In this document: positions 8,239 to 15,324 of the stretch, one piece after another
How the letters are laid out: each line of letters opens with the position of its first letter
Position numbering within the stretch: the stretch's first letter is position 1
Virus record (IMG/VR): IMGVR_UViG_3300025308_000075
Location: 1-29,596 of that record
Reading direction: 5' to 3' (one strand)
Source: a virus
DNA: 29,596 bases
Position numbers and translations under genes: made by a program
The notes under the pieces: model-generated
Seen by the model: only the letters and a program-made list of their open reading frames with translations
What the model was told of the DNA's origin: nothing
The model's database searches: none

Positions 8239-8722
8239 GGATTTTTACTCTTTCTATGACCCTTGAATCGGCTGGTCTTGCCTTGCGGCTTGGCACCAGA
8301 CAGTTGCGCGATCACGGACAGATGCGACTCGATCTCCGCCTCGGACATATCCAGCACCCGGTGCGGGTCGAATCCGGCGCGGGCGAGCAGCGCCTGCGCC
8401 CGGCGGACGGTGGTTAGCTGCTGCTCAGCGCATCGAGCTTTTTTTCGACTTCATCCGCCGCCAGTTCGATTGTGACGGCATCGCGGTCGATCATCCCCAT
8501 CAGCAGTTCGACGGTGACCTGCTCTTGCGGCAGGCCATCGATGCTCACGCGCTGCGCCATCGTGGCGTAGCGCAGCGTATTCGGCGATGCGGATGCACCC
8601 ACCGCATCGACCGCTGCGCAAGAATCGCGCAGGGTCGCCGGGCGGATGGAAAAGTCCTTGTAAACCTTGCCGTCCACCTCGACGCCGATCGGCAGCCTGC
8701 CTTTAACAGTCAGTGCGCTCAT
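8235..8722 (-). CDS. Tail assembly chaperone, -1 frameshift product (Mu gp41-gp41' type)
   Basis: The sequence predicts a second, longer product of the gp41 gene. At the heptamer A-AAA-AAG (complement of 8438-8444) the ribosome can slip back one base. The -1 frame then stays open for about 65 more codons, reading KARCAEQQLTTVRRAQAL, then GFDPHRVLDMSEAEIESHL, and stopping at TGA (complement of 8235-8237), which overlaps the tape-measure ATG. Many long-tailed phages, including Mu, make both short and frameshifted chaperones that bind the tape measure. The extension has coherent amphipathic protein sequence and no other start site, which supports real use of the shift. Confidence 0.8.
8414..8722 (-). 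CDS. Tail assembly chaperone, short form (Mu gp41-like)
   Basis: The 102-residue zero-frame product begins MSALTVKGRLPIGVEVDGKVYKDF, the characteristic start of the Mu gp41 tail-assembly-chaperone family (Phage TAC). A helical region follows (SPNTLRYATMAQRVSIDGL), and the end is acidic (ELAADEVEKKLDALSSS). It lies between tail tube and tape measure, as in Mu, 3 bases after the tube stop. A slippery A7G run close to its 3' end leads to the longer fusion listed separately. Confidence 0.88.
   Translation of the reverse strand: MSALTVKGRLPIGVEVDGKVYKDFSIRPATLRDSCAAVDAVGASASPNTLRYATMAQRVSIDGLPQEQVTVELLMGMIDRDAVTIELAADEVEKKLDALSSS
8438..8444 (-). promoter_or_regulatory. Programmed -1 frameshift slippery site (A AAA AAG)
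   Basis: The coding strand reads GAA-AAA-AAG across this position in the gp41 frame, which is the X-XXY-YYZ heptamer A-AAA-AAG, one of the most efficient bacterial slippery sequences. It lies eight codons before the zero-frame stop. The -1 frame is open on the far side up to the tape-measure start. No pseudoknot could be assigned by eye, although the sequence after the site is GC-rich. Confidence 0.8.
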
Positions 8723-8725
8723 CGC

Positions 8726-9091
8726 TTACACCTTGTTCAAGCAATAAAGGCTGACGTCGCGCACCATCTCGCCTTCGAGCTGGTAGCGCGAGCCGACGCT
8801 GCTCACGTTGGAATCCATGAAGGTGGTGCGCTTGGTCGGGTTGCCGACCGGGTAGATCACGATCTGAGCGTCCTTCATTTTTTCCCACTCGTATTCGCCG
8901 GTGGCCGGAGCGGGCGCGGTGATCTTCATGTCGAACATCTTGATGCCGGTCACGCTGCCCTTGGCGCGGCCTGTCCGGTTCATCGTTTTAACGGGCTTGC
9001 GCCCTGTGTTAACGGTATCGTCGAAGGAAATGCAATCGACTTCCTTGCCGTTGATCTCTACCACTATCTCGCCATCGTATTCAATTGACAT
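8726..9091 (-). CDS. Tail tube protein (Mu gpM / gp40)
   Basis: The 121-residue protein begins MSIEYDGEIVVEINGKEVDC and contains NTGRKPVKTMNRTGRAKGSVTG (landmark around residues 28-49; key motif KTMNRTGRAKG), the hallmark of the Mu-type tail tube family. It polymerises into the inner tube of the contractile tail inside the sheath. A clear Shine-Dalgarno (AAAGGAG) precedes the ATG. The 68-bp gap to the sheath gene holds only that site and a weak GCCC/GGGC hairpin. Confidence 0.92.
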   Translation of the reverse strand: MSIEYDGEIVVEINGKEVDCISFDDTVNTGRKPVKTMNRTGRAKGSVTGIKMFDMKITAPAPATGEYEWEKMKDAQIVIYPVGNPTKRTTFMDSNVSSVGSRYQLEGEMVRDVSLYCLNKV

Positions 9092-9159
9092 GCTTTACTC
9101 CTTTATGTGGCTGCCCTTCTATACATCAGGGCGAACGGGGTTTATTTATTAGCCATTGG

Positions 9160-10578
9160 TCACAGCAGCAGGTCGATGCGACCGGCGAACACATGCAGGC
9201 CGTTCACTACGTCGGTCGGTATCTTTGCGTTGAGGCGGTTCGGGTCTTGCGAGTCGCGCTCGACGATCAGGCCGTCCTTGTTGGCATCCACCTGTTCCAC
9301 GATCTCCAGCTCTTCCAGCTTGTAGAGCACATCGAGCAACTGATCCCTGACCTTGGGCGCGGTGCGCTCCGATAGCTTCTCGCGCGGGAAGCGCAGGCTG
9401 ATACGTTCGCGGCACGCCTTGCGCACATAGTCCAGCGTGCGGATCGTGGTGAGATCGAGCAGGCTGATGTCGGGGATGCTCTGCGCATCGAGCGTGTACG
9501 TGGTGATTGCGCGCACGATCTGCACCTTCTCGCCGGGGCCGACTTCCAGCGGGGTCACGCCGTTATTCAGCGCGTTTTCCTGCTCGGTACGGCTGAGGCG
9601 GTCGGCCAGTGCCGGGGCGGTGATGCCTTTCAGCTCCAGCAGGTTGAGCGGCCGTGCGGGGTCTTCTTCGCTGGCAACCACCGCGCCGTAAGCCGCCGCC
9701 AGTTCGCAGGGCTGCTCCGGCACCTTGAAGTTGGGTGCGGATATACGCCCGGCGTTGATCGTGCCCGCCAGCGTGGTGGAAGCGCCCAGCGTGCCGGTGT
9801 GGCCGTAGATGCCGATCGCGCCGCGCTGTTCCAGCGGGCCGCTCACGCTGTCCAGGTGCGTGCGCAGGGCGGTCAGGTTGGTGGCATCGTTCCAGGCAGC
9901 GATGATGATGTTGTGCCCGCCAGCAAACACCGTGACCAGCGCAGTGGCGATGGTCGGGTCGGTCGCGCCGGCTGCCATTGCCACCACGACGGCGGTGGTG
10001 CCGGCGGCGGTGGTGGTCGCTTCGACCTTGATGTTGTTGCCTTGAGTGCCCTTATTTTTAGCGGTCAGCGTCACCACGCCAACGGCGGCACCGGCCGTCA
10101 CCGGCAGGTCGGGTTGCAGGGCAATCTGCGCGGCCAGCGCGGCACCGATCGCCGTGGCGGTATCGGTGGCGGCGACGGCGATCTGCACCAACTTGCCTGC
10201 CACCTTGACGGTGAGCACACCAGCCCCCGTAGCCGGGCCGGTCAGCGTGACCGTGCTGGTGGCGGCAACACCCGCACCCGCATCGTCCATCGCAATCGCT
10301 TCCAGTGCCAGGTACGGGTTGGCCTTGATCGCGGCGCGGCACATCAGATGCAACTGTGAGCCATTACCGAAAAAGGTCGCAGCTTCCGAATCCGAAAACA
10401 CATTCGTCACAACACCGGCGGCGACGGTGCCAGCCGTTAAACGCTGGCCAACAATTAACGTGCGCTGCAAATTGCCCGGCAGCGTGCGCACCGCCAGCTT
10501 GGTGTTGAACTCGAAGTACTTGCCCGGCTTGCGGATACTGGACGGGATATTATCAAAGCTGATATTGGGGCTGGACAT
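9160..10578 (-). CDS. Contractile tail sheath protein (Mu gpL / gp39)
   Basis: The 472-residue protein has the Mu L start (MSSPNISFDNIPSSIRKPGKYFEF) and the conserved core REQENALNNGVTPL-type segment (here RTEQENALNNGVTPLEVG, about residues 332-349), followed by TTIRTLDYVRKACRERISLRF. These belong to the Mu-like sheath family. The sheath surrounds the tube and contracts on infection. Residues of about 110-210 form an Ala/Thr/Val-rich inserted domain (VTLTGPATGAGVLTVKVAG) of variable type, as in other Mu-like sheaths. Its ATG shares a base with the stop of the DUF2635 gene. Confidence 0.93.
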   Translation of the reverse strand: MSSPNISFDNIPSSIRKPGKYFEFNTKLAVRTLPGNLQRTLIVGQRLTAGTVAAGVVTNVFSDSEAATFFGNGSQLHLMCRAAIKANPYLALEAIAMDDAGAGVAATSTVTLTGPATGAGVLTVKVAGKLVQIAVAATDTATAIGAALAAQIALQPDLPVTAGAAVGVVTLTAKNKGTQGNNIKVEATTTAAGTTAVVVAMAAGATDPTIATALVTVFAGGHNIIIAAWNDATNLTALRTHLDSVSGPLEQRGAIGIYGHTGTLGASTTLAGTINAGRISAPNFKVPEQPCELAAAYGAVVASEEDPARPLNLLELKGITAPALADRLSRTEQENALNNGVTPLEVGPGEKVQIVRAITTYTLDAQSIPDISLLDLTTIRTLDYVRKACRERISLRFPREKLSERTAPKVRDQLLDVLYKLEELEIVEQVDANKDGLIVERDSQDPNRLNAKIPTDVVNGLHVFAGRIDLLL

Positions 10579-10757
10579 TATGCGGCTCCTTTCTTGGGTT
10601 TAACGATCACCAGATCGCCCTCGGCGATGCGGCGCAGGTAGTAAGCAGAATCGGGAACATCAAAACCCTGCTCGCCATCCGGCGGCGTTTCGGTGATGTA
10701 TTCGCGCGGCTTGCCTTCTTTCGGCACCTTGATGCCTTTTACAGCGATGACTTTCAT
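10578..10757 (-). CDS. Small tail protein, Mu gp38-like (DUF2635)
   Basis: I place the start at MKVIAVKGIKVPKEGKPREYI, giving 59 residues. This is the usual size and sequence pattern of DUF2635, which lies immediately before the sheath gene in Mu-like phages. A conserved YYLRRIAEGDLV segment is present, and the end is Lys-rich. A longer frame (from 10847) runs back into the gp37 gene and is not needed. The molecular role is unknown; the position suggests head-tail joining or tail completion. Confidence 0.85.
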   Translation of the reverse strand: MKVIAVKGIKVPKEGKPREYITETPPDGEQGFDVPDSAYYLRRIAEGDLVIVKPKKGAA

Positions 10758-10765
10758 GATTTCCC

Positions 10766-11368
10766 CTATGACAGCGTTAAAGTGTCCGAAGCATCCGCGA
10801 CGTTGTCGCCGGGCTTCAGGTAGTAGTTGATCCCCAGCTTCAGCCACATCGGATCAGTCGGGTCGATTGGCGCGCGCGGCTGCGTCTCGATAAACTCGCA
10901 GTGCCATTCCCTGGCAAACACCGCCAACCCTTGACCGTTCAGATTGGTGTTGTAAAGCGTCCGGATCGCGCCCGGCTTCAACCGGGTGATGGCCAGCCCG
11001 AGATCGCTACCGGCCAGCAGCAGGCTGACGTCCTGCAACATCTGGTACACGCCGACCTCCTTGATCACGCCGCCGACCTTCAACCCCTGGCGGGTGGCGC
11101 GCTCCCCGCGCACGTTGCGCGAGCCGACCATCGTCACGAACGTAGCCGGTGTGCGCCACTTGTTGCCCTGCGTGTTTTCCTTGGCGGATGCCCTGCATCC
11201 CGCGAACGTCACCCACACCGCCGGGAACTTGCGCACCACAGCGGCCAGATCGCCGTCCAGCTCGCCGCCGTAACTTTCCACGGTCGGCAACTTGTAGCCC
11301 AGCCCCGGCGTGGCGGATGCTGCCGTCACGATACGGGCGATGATGGCGTCTTCGATCTCGGAGATCAT
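10766..11368 (-). CDS. Head-tail connector / tail terminator-type protein (Mu gp37, DUF1834)
   Basis: The 200-residue protein begins MISEIEDAIIARIV and holds TLYNTNLNGQGLAVFAREWHCEFIE (landmark around residues 139-163; key residues the FAREWHCEF core), as in the Mu gp37/DUF1834 family. It lies between DUF1320 and DUF2635 genes in Mu order. In Mu-like phages this protein is thought to close the tail or join it to the head. Its start overlaps the stop of the upstream gene by 4 bases. Confidence 0.88.
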   Translation of the reverse strand: MISEIEDAIIARIVTAASATPGLGYKLPTVESYGGELDGDLAAVVRKFPAVWVTFAGCRASAKENTQGNKWRTPATFVTMVGSRNVRGERATRQGLKVGGVIKEVGVYQMLQDVSLLLAGSDLGLAITRLKPGAIRTLYNTNLNGQGLAVFAREWHCEFIETQPRAPIDPTDPMWLKLGINYYLKPGDNVADASDTLTLS

Positions 11369-11787
11369 CTATTGCCCCGGTCAAACACCCGCGCACCTGG
11401 CGCGCTGAACTGAACCGTATTGGCGGGCTTGGCGATATTGTTCGCCGCATCCAGGCCGAGGCCGATCTTGCCGCTGGCCACGCTCTCCAAAAACTTGATG
11501 GCGTCCTTGTAGCGGTTGCGGATTTCGTCCGTTTCGGTGACGCCGCCGCTACCGCACAGCCGGTAGCGCGCGATATCGCAGGCAAAGCCGGTGAGTATCT
11601 TCGGCACACTGGCCAGCGGCAGGACATGGCGCGGTGCCAGGTACGGATCAATCTCCGCGTCCGCCTCGGCCAACGCGCCCGCCAACACCGTGTCATCGAC
11701 CGTGCCGATATTGGTGCGGTCGGTGAGCGCGATCACTTCGGGTTCACCGAAGCGCGCAAGCATATTGGCTTTGGCGGAGTAGCTCAT
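11365..11787 (-). CDS. Head-tail adaptor, Mu gp36-like (DUF1320)
   Basis: The 140-residue product begins MSYSAKANMLARFGEPEVIALTDR and continues with AEADAEIDPYLAPRHVLPL (about residues 41-59), both diagnostic of DUF1320. The family is mainly alpha-helical and serves as a neck connector between portal and tail. A central CDIARYRLCG segment is also typical. It is placed directly after the FluMu N-terminal-domain protein, as in Mu and FluMu. Confidence 0.9.
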   Translation of the reverse strand: MSYSAKANMLARFGEPEVIALTDRTNIGTVDDTVLAGALAEADAEIDPYLAPRHVLPLASVPKILTGFACDIARYRLCGSGGVTETDEIRNRYKDAIKFLESVASGKIGLGLDAANNIAKPANTVQFSAPGARVFDRGNR

Positions 11788-11790
11788 GGG

Positions 11791-12075
11791 TTACTCGGCG
11801 GCGATCTCTTCGTCGATCTCGACTTCGGTGACGGCCAGCAGCGCCTCGCCCTTGATTTGCCTGATCTGTTCCTTGCTCAGCTCGGAGAGCTTCACCACGG
11901 TCGCTTCCTTGCCCCATGCGCGTCCGGCGCGGCGGAATCCTTCGCGGCCGGATACCACGCTGAGCGCGGGCACCTTGACAGTCTTGCCTGCCGCATTCTG
12001 CGCGGCGGCGGCCTTGGCGGCAGCAGCCTTTTCAGCAGCGGCCTTTGCGGCTGCACCTGCGTTTTCTTTTGCCAT
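11791..12075 (-). CDS. Mu gp35-like protein (FluMu N-terminal domain)
   Basis: I take the start at MAKENAGAAAKAAAEKAAAA, giving 94 residues. The open frame extends upstream to 12117 without support. The first 35 residues are an Ala/Lys-rich helix. The C-terminal 60 residues carry VSGREGFRRAGRAWGKEAT (about residues 40-58), followed by KLSELSKEQIRQIKGEALL, the pattern of the FluMu gp35 family found between the major head gene and DUF1320. The role is probably a head completion or connector component; it is not well known. Confidence 0.85.
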   Translation of the reverse strand: MAKENAGAAAKAAAEKAAAAKAAAAQNAAGKTVKVPALSVVSGREGFRRAGRAWGKEATVVKLSELSKEQIRQIKGEALLAVTEVEIDEEIAAE

Positions 12076-12100
12076 GATTAACCTCGTATTGGTAAAGTTT

Positions 12101-12140
12101 GTAGGAGCGCGATTCATCGCGCGATGAATCGCGCTCCTAC
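12101..12140. repeat. Perfect 40-bp palindrome (REP-like) after the major head gene
   Basis: Two 20-base arms (GTAGGAGCGCGATTCATCGC and its exact complement) meet with no spacer. The sequence type resembles the interspersed palindromic repeats of some proteobacterial chromosomes rather than phage sequence. It lies in the 75-bp gap between the major head stop and the gp35-like start, on the late transcript. The RNA would fold into a very stable hairpin that could act as an mRNA 3'-end stabiliser or partial attenuator. No U-run follows, so a full terminator is unlikely. Confidence 0.85.
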
Positions 12141-12150
12141 GGGGTTATCT

Positions 12151-13215
12151 TTAAGCGCCAGCGCCGGTTGAGCCGTAGCAGGTCTGCCAGAAACCGTAGC
12201 CAGCCGCCGCGCGAGCTTCTGCGCCGAACTTGAACTTCTTGCGGTTGAACACGTCATCGGCTTGCGGGTCGGTCTGCTCGACGAACACCGGGGCTTTGCG
12301 CTCCTGATAGATGAATGGCTTGATGACCTTGGTGGTGTCCAGCAGGAACCATGCGGTGGCCGAAGTCAGGCGCGGCGATACAACCGGCTTGAACATGCCC
12401 TTGTACAGGTTGACCTTGCCGTCTTCGAGGCGATCCGCCGTGTACAGCGTATTCGCCACGTCGCGCAGCGCGACCGGCACCAGCAGGATCGTCGGCGTCA
12501 CGTTCAGCGGACGGCCTTCGTCATCCTTGAACGACCCCATCGCGGTCGCGGCAGCGCCCAGGCTGGCCATTGCCAGAGCCTGCGTTGCAGCGGACAGCAC
12601 CACCACGCCCTTGTTGGACACGGATTCGGCAGCGCCGGTGGCGGGATTCTTCACCGGGTGATCGGTGTCGCACATAAATTGGCCGTCAAAGCACACGCCG
12701 GTAAAGGCAGCGTTAACCGCCTCGAACACCAATTCATCCGGCAATTGGGCAGACGATTCGCCAGCAGCCTGTGCCTGGGTAGAATAGATGCCCAGGTTGT
12801 CATCCTCGATGTCGTTACGGTCGGCCTCGACGGTTGCTTCGAAGTCTTCATTCTCGACTACGTACTTGAACGCTTCGAGCGACTTGATCTTCTTGTCGCC
12901 GACCCAGCGCTGCATCTTCGGGAACTTGCTCAGCCACTTGTAATCGTTCGAGCCGGACGTGCTGGCCACCTTCATCGCGATCTGCGGCCAGACGGATTCA
13001 ACCGCGCCGAAGGCGTTATTGAACGAGGTCTTCAGGCTGACGAACAGGTTAGCGATGCTTTCGCGGTTGACGATCATGCCGCCGAACGCGATACCGAGCC
13101 CGGCATCACCCAGCGACAAGCCGCTGTGTGCGGCCGGAGCCGTCATGCCGAACAGCACAAGGGATGCCAGCAAACCGAAGCCGACGATCCATGCGAAAGA
13201 TTTAACGAGTTTCAT
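12151..13215 (-). CDS. Major head (capsid) subunit, Mu gpT-like
   Basis: This 354-residue protein matches the Mu T/gp34 family. Seen are VNRESIANLFVSLKTSFNNAF near residues 49-69 and KWLSKFPKMQRWVGDKKIKSL (landmark; key motif PKMQRWVGD, about residues 98-106), then RNDIEDDNLGIY and the C-terminal GYGFWQTCYGS. It forms the icosahedral shell. An unusual 46-residue N-terminal part (KSFAWIVGFGLLASLVLFG) is strongly hydrophobic. The normal family start corresponds to the ATG at 13077 (MIVNRES), but the only good Shine-Dalgarno (TAGGAGA) lies before 13215. The extra segment could be removed by the head protease, or the start at 13077 may also be used. Confidence 0.92.
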   Translation of the reverse strand: MKLVKSFAWIVGFGLLASLVLFGMTAPAAHSGLSLGDAGLGIAFGGMIVNRESIANLFVSLKTSFNNAFGAVESVWPQIAMKVASTSGSNDYKWLSKFPKMQRWVGDKKIKSLEAFKYVVENEDFEATVEADRNDIEDDNLGIYSTQAQAAGESSAQLPDELVFEAVNAAFTGVCFDGQFMCDTDHPVKNPATGAAESVSNKGVVVLSAATQALAMASLGAAATAMGSFKDDEGRPLNVTPTILLVPVALRDVANTLYTADRLEDGKVNLYKGMFKPVVSPRLTSATAWFLLDTTKVIKPFIYQERKAPVFVEQTDPQADDVFNRKKFKFGAEARAAAGYGFWQTCYGSTGAGA

Positions 13216-13254
13216 TTGTGTGTCTCCTATTGAGTTAACGAGGTTGGTTCGGGC

Positions 13255-13920
13255 TTACGCCTTGTGCACGGTGGCGCGGTAAGTGGCGGATGCGGCATCC
13301 ACGGCACCGGCGGTGATGTTCGTCGCGCGCACCGTTACCACGTTGGCGGCGGATACGAACGCCTGAAAGATCAACCCGGCAGTGGGTGCGGCGGGCAAAC
13401 CCAGCGACACCGCATCGCCGACCGCTGCACCGGCAACCGCGATGGTCAGGTCGGCGCTCGCAGCCGCCGCGATCGAGGCGAAGTCCAGCGCCGCCGTGGC
13501 GGTCAGGTTGGCGTGATCCGCTTCACCGACCAGCACGCCATCGCTATCGACCGCCAGCACGATGCCTGCCGGTGAGCGGGTGCCGTTGCCGTTGGTTAGT
13601 GCCACAGTCAAGTCATCGACGATGTAGCAGAGCTTGCCCAGGCTGGCCTGAGTGACGGCATCCGCGCCACTGTTGGCGAACTTGAACGCCTTGCCGCGAC
13701 GCACCAGCACGCTGTTTGCACCAGGCGCGAGGCCGGTGTTGTCTTTGGTCTCTTCGGCGCGGCCCAGGTAGGTGAGCGCGGTAGAGATTGCGCCGGGTGT
13801 GGCGTAGCCGGTAGCGTTGGCAGCGACCAGGCCGCCTGCGAAAATCTTGACGGCAGCCATCGGAACCGAAATCAGTTCACCGTCGGACATTTGAGTGTTG
13901 CGATCAGCAGTTAAAGGCAT
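13255..13920 (-). CDS. Capsid decoration / cement-like protein (Mu gp33 position)
   Basis: The 221-residue protein starts MPLTADRNTQMSDGELISVPMAAVKIF and has Ala/Gly/Val-rich beta-type sequence (GGLVAANATGYATPG, then YLGRAEETKDNTG). This is the pattern of capsid-cement proteins found between protease/scaffold and major head genes in Mu-like phages. The C-terminal 80 residues (AAAASADLTIAVAGAAVGDAVSLGLP) form a second low-complexity domain seen in many decoration proteins. It probably trims or stabilises the outer capsid. The exact family is not certain. Confidence 0.72.
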   Translation of the reverse strand: MPLTADRNTQMSDGELISVPMAAVKIFAGGLVAANATGYATPGAISTALTYLGRAEETKDNTGLAPGANSVLVRRGKAFKFANSGADAVTQASLGKLCYIVDDLTVALTNGNGTRSPAGIVLAVDSDGVLVGEADHANLTATAALDFASIAAAASADLTIAVAGAAVGDAVSLGLPAAPTAGLIFQAFVSAANVVTVRATNITAGAVDAASATYRATVHKA

Positions 13921-13947
13921 GTCTTTCTCCTGTTGGTTTGTTAAGGG

Positions 13948-14523
13948 TTAAACCGCAGCCTGCGCGGCCAAGGTCTTCTTGAAGTCTTCCGGGTTAACGC
14001 CCGTACTGCGGCACATCGCCAGCTGCGACTCGGACAGCTCGCCAGCCGGTTGACCTGCGGGCGGCACGCCTTTGGTCTGCGTACTGGCCAGCGCGGCAAC
14101 CGTCTGCGCGGTGTCCAGGTACTGAGTCAGCGCGGCCAGGTCTTTCTTGCCAAGCTCGCGCGCCCACGCTTCTTGCGGCGGCAGAAGCTTGCCCGCAGTC
14201 AGTGCGGTGGTGACCACTTCGCCGACTTCGCGCTCGATCTTCTCGGAGCGCAGGGCGGCCACTTCGGTTTGTAGTGCGGCCATCGCATCGACCGGCACGT
14301 ACCTGGCAGGATCGGGGGCGGCAGATTTCAGGCTGGCAACTTGCGTACCCAGCGAGGTCACCAGACTGGTGACACTGAAACCGGCAGCAGCTACAGCTTC
14401 CGGTTGAGCCGCCTTGATTGCAGCCGTCGCCTTTTGCAATTCCGCCAACACGTCTTCCGCTGTGGCCAGCGTCGGCAGATTCAGCATCCAGCGCAATTGT
14501 TCGAGCAATTCTTCCAGGTTCAT
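13948..14523 (-). CDS. Internal scaffold protein (Mu gpZ-like), in-frame start within protease gene
   Basis: Within the protease frame an ATG at 14523 (MNLEELLEQLRWMLNLPTL) is preceded by AAGAGGAGA, a near-perfect Shine-Dalgarno with about 9 bases of spacing. The product would be 191 residues, mainly helical and Ala/Glu-rich (EDVLAELQKATAAIKAAQ), as expected of a scaffold. In Mu the scaffold gpZ is likewise an in-frame C-terminal part of gene I. The ribosome site is seen directly; separate expression is inferred. Confidence 0.75.
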   Translation of the reverse strand: MNLEELLEQLRWMLNLPTLATAEDVLAELQKATAAIKAAQPEAVAAAGFSVTSLVTSLGTQVASLKSAAPDPARYVPVDAMAALQTEVAALRSEKIEREVGEVVTTALTAGKLLPPQEAWARELGKKDLAALTQYLDTAQTVAALASTQTKGVPPAGQPAGELSESQLAMCRSTGVNPEDFKKTLAAQAAV

Positions 14524-15057
14524 ATTCAGCTTCTCCTCTTGGGTAAATACAGCGGTTAAACGAGCACTGACTTCCTCCATGCCATCGATGGCAGCGTTGT
14601 TGGTCAGTGCGGCATTGAGAATCTTTTTGACTGCGCCGGTCTTCTTGTCGTAGAAGATCACCGGCGAGATGAAGCGGTATTCCTTGGCTTCGATGTGCAG
14701 CTTGGCCGTATCAGTCCACTCGACCTTGGCGAACAAGCCCTCGCCTTCACGCCACTCCATACCCTCTGCGGTGAACCAACCGGCAGCCGGAGCCTTCTGA
14801 CCGTTCTCGGCAGACAACAGGGTTTGATGTTCGTAGTCGATGACAATGGGATTTGCCAGGACAGCGATATCGGCGATGAGTTTGGCGGCGATGTCGGCAT
14901 TGGTCAGCCAGGCGGCACACTCGGCAGGACGACCGTCGCGCGAACGGAATTCACCAGATGGCAGCAATTGCACATAGCCGTTCGCGTCAAGCGCGAACGA
15001 ACAGGCCGCAAAAGCGACCGATTGAGAGCGTGCTGACTTGAATGTTTTGGATTTCAT
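13948..15057 (-). CDS. Head maturation protease with C-terminal scaffold (Mu gpI-like)
   Basis: I choose the ATG at 15057 (MKSKTFKSARSQSVAF), because it falls one base after the predicted +1 of the upstream late promoter. A second ATG three codons earlier (15066) lies inside the -10 region. The N-terminal half is the Mu I protease type: NPIVIDYEHQTLLSAENGQKAPAAGW (landmark; IDYEHQ carries the likely catalytic His) and KEYRFISPVIFYDKKTG (about residues 125-141 from this start). The C-terminal half is a helical scaffold region, which is also made separately from an internal start. It is the first gene of late block 2. Confidence 0.88.
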   Translation of the reverse strand: MKSKTFKSARSQSVAFAACSFALDANGYVQLLPSGEFRSRDGRPAECAAWLTNADIAAKLIADIAVLANPIVIDYEHQTLLSAENGQKAPAAGWFTAEGMEWREGEGLFAKVEWTDTAKLHIEAKEYRFISPVIFYDKKTGAVKKILNAALTNNAAIDGMEEVSARLTAVFTQEEKLNMNLEELLEQLRWMLNLPTLATAEDVLAELQKATAAIKAAQPEAVAAAGFSVTSLVTSLGTQVASLKSAAPDPARYVPVDAMAALQTEVAALRSEKIEREVGEVVTTALTAGKLLPPQEAWARELGKKDLAALTQYLDTAQTVAALASTQTKGVPPAGQPAGELSESQLAMCRSTGVNPEDFKKTLAAQAAV

Positions 15058-15064
15058 GGTCGCC

Positions 15065-15110
15065 ATTGTGGCGAGCCATGCGAGGGGAGTTAAGGCGGAA
15101 GAGGTTCCGG
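15065..15110 (-). promoter_or_regulatory. Putative late promoter 2 (Mor/C-type activator dyad and -10)
   Basis: The minus strand carries CGGAA-CCTC-TTCCG (dyad, complement of 15095-15110, centre 15102.5), CCTTAACT eight bases further on, then CACAAT (complement of 15065-15070), which matches 4 of 6 positions of a sigma70 -10. The protease start at 15057 is 7 bases after the hexamer. This is the position of the Mu PI promoter. Spacing is the same as in the sites at 6241-6286 and 23319-23364. Confidence 0.7.
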
Positions 15111-15203
15111 GGGTGTTTCGTGGAACTCTTTTTTACCCTACCAGAACGGATAGAAAAATGCAAAATGTGGCACTACAGCAAAACCCGCACCCTGAAAGCA
15201 ATA

Positions 15204-15273
15204 AAAAAACGCCCAACGAGGCCGTTAGACCCCCGTTAAAAACCGCGCTGGGGATTTTTGGCTACGTTGGGCG
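15204..15273 (-). terminator. Terminator-like long hairpin with U7 run upstream of protease
   Basis: On the minus strand the arm CGCCCAACG (complement of 15265-15273) pairs perfectly with CGTTGGGCG (complement of 15210-15218), which is followed by seven T residues (complement of 15203-15209). The loop is about 46 bases and has its own GC-rich content. It stands after the last gene of late block 1 and before the promoter of block 2, as expected of an operon end. The large loop makes its strength uncertain. Confidence 0.55.
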
Positions 15274-15283
15274 CTTGGCTGTG

Positions 15284-15310
15284 AAAAAATCGCCACAGGG
15301 GCGCTTTTTT
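15284..15310 (-). terminator. Intrinsic terminator, possibly bidirectional, after gpG gene
   Basis: The sequence holds an A6 run, a CGCC/GGCG stem with a CCTGT loop on the minus strand, and a T6 run, forming a hairpin whose flanks could also pair. It begins 15 bases after the gpG stop. The T6 runs on both strands fit termination in either direction. Together with the hairpin at 15204-15273 it closes late block 1. Confidence 0.6.
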
Positions 15311-15324
15311 CGATTGGCGGAAAA

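Noticed and set aside
12101-12140. Rho-independent terminator after the major head gene
   Set aside because: The palindrome is very stable but no U-run follows on the minus strand (only ACAAACTTTACC), and the connector genes downstream need late transcription.
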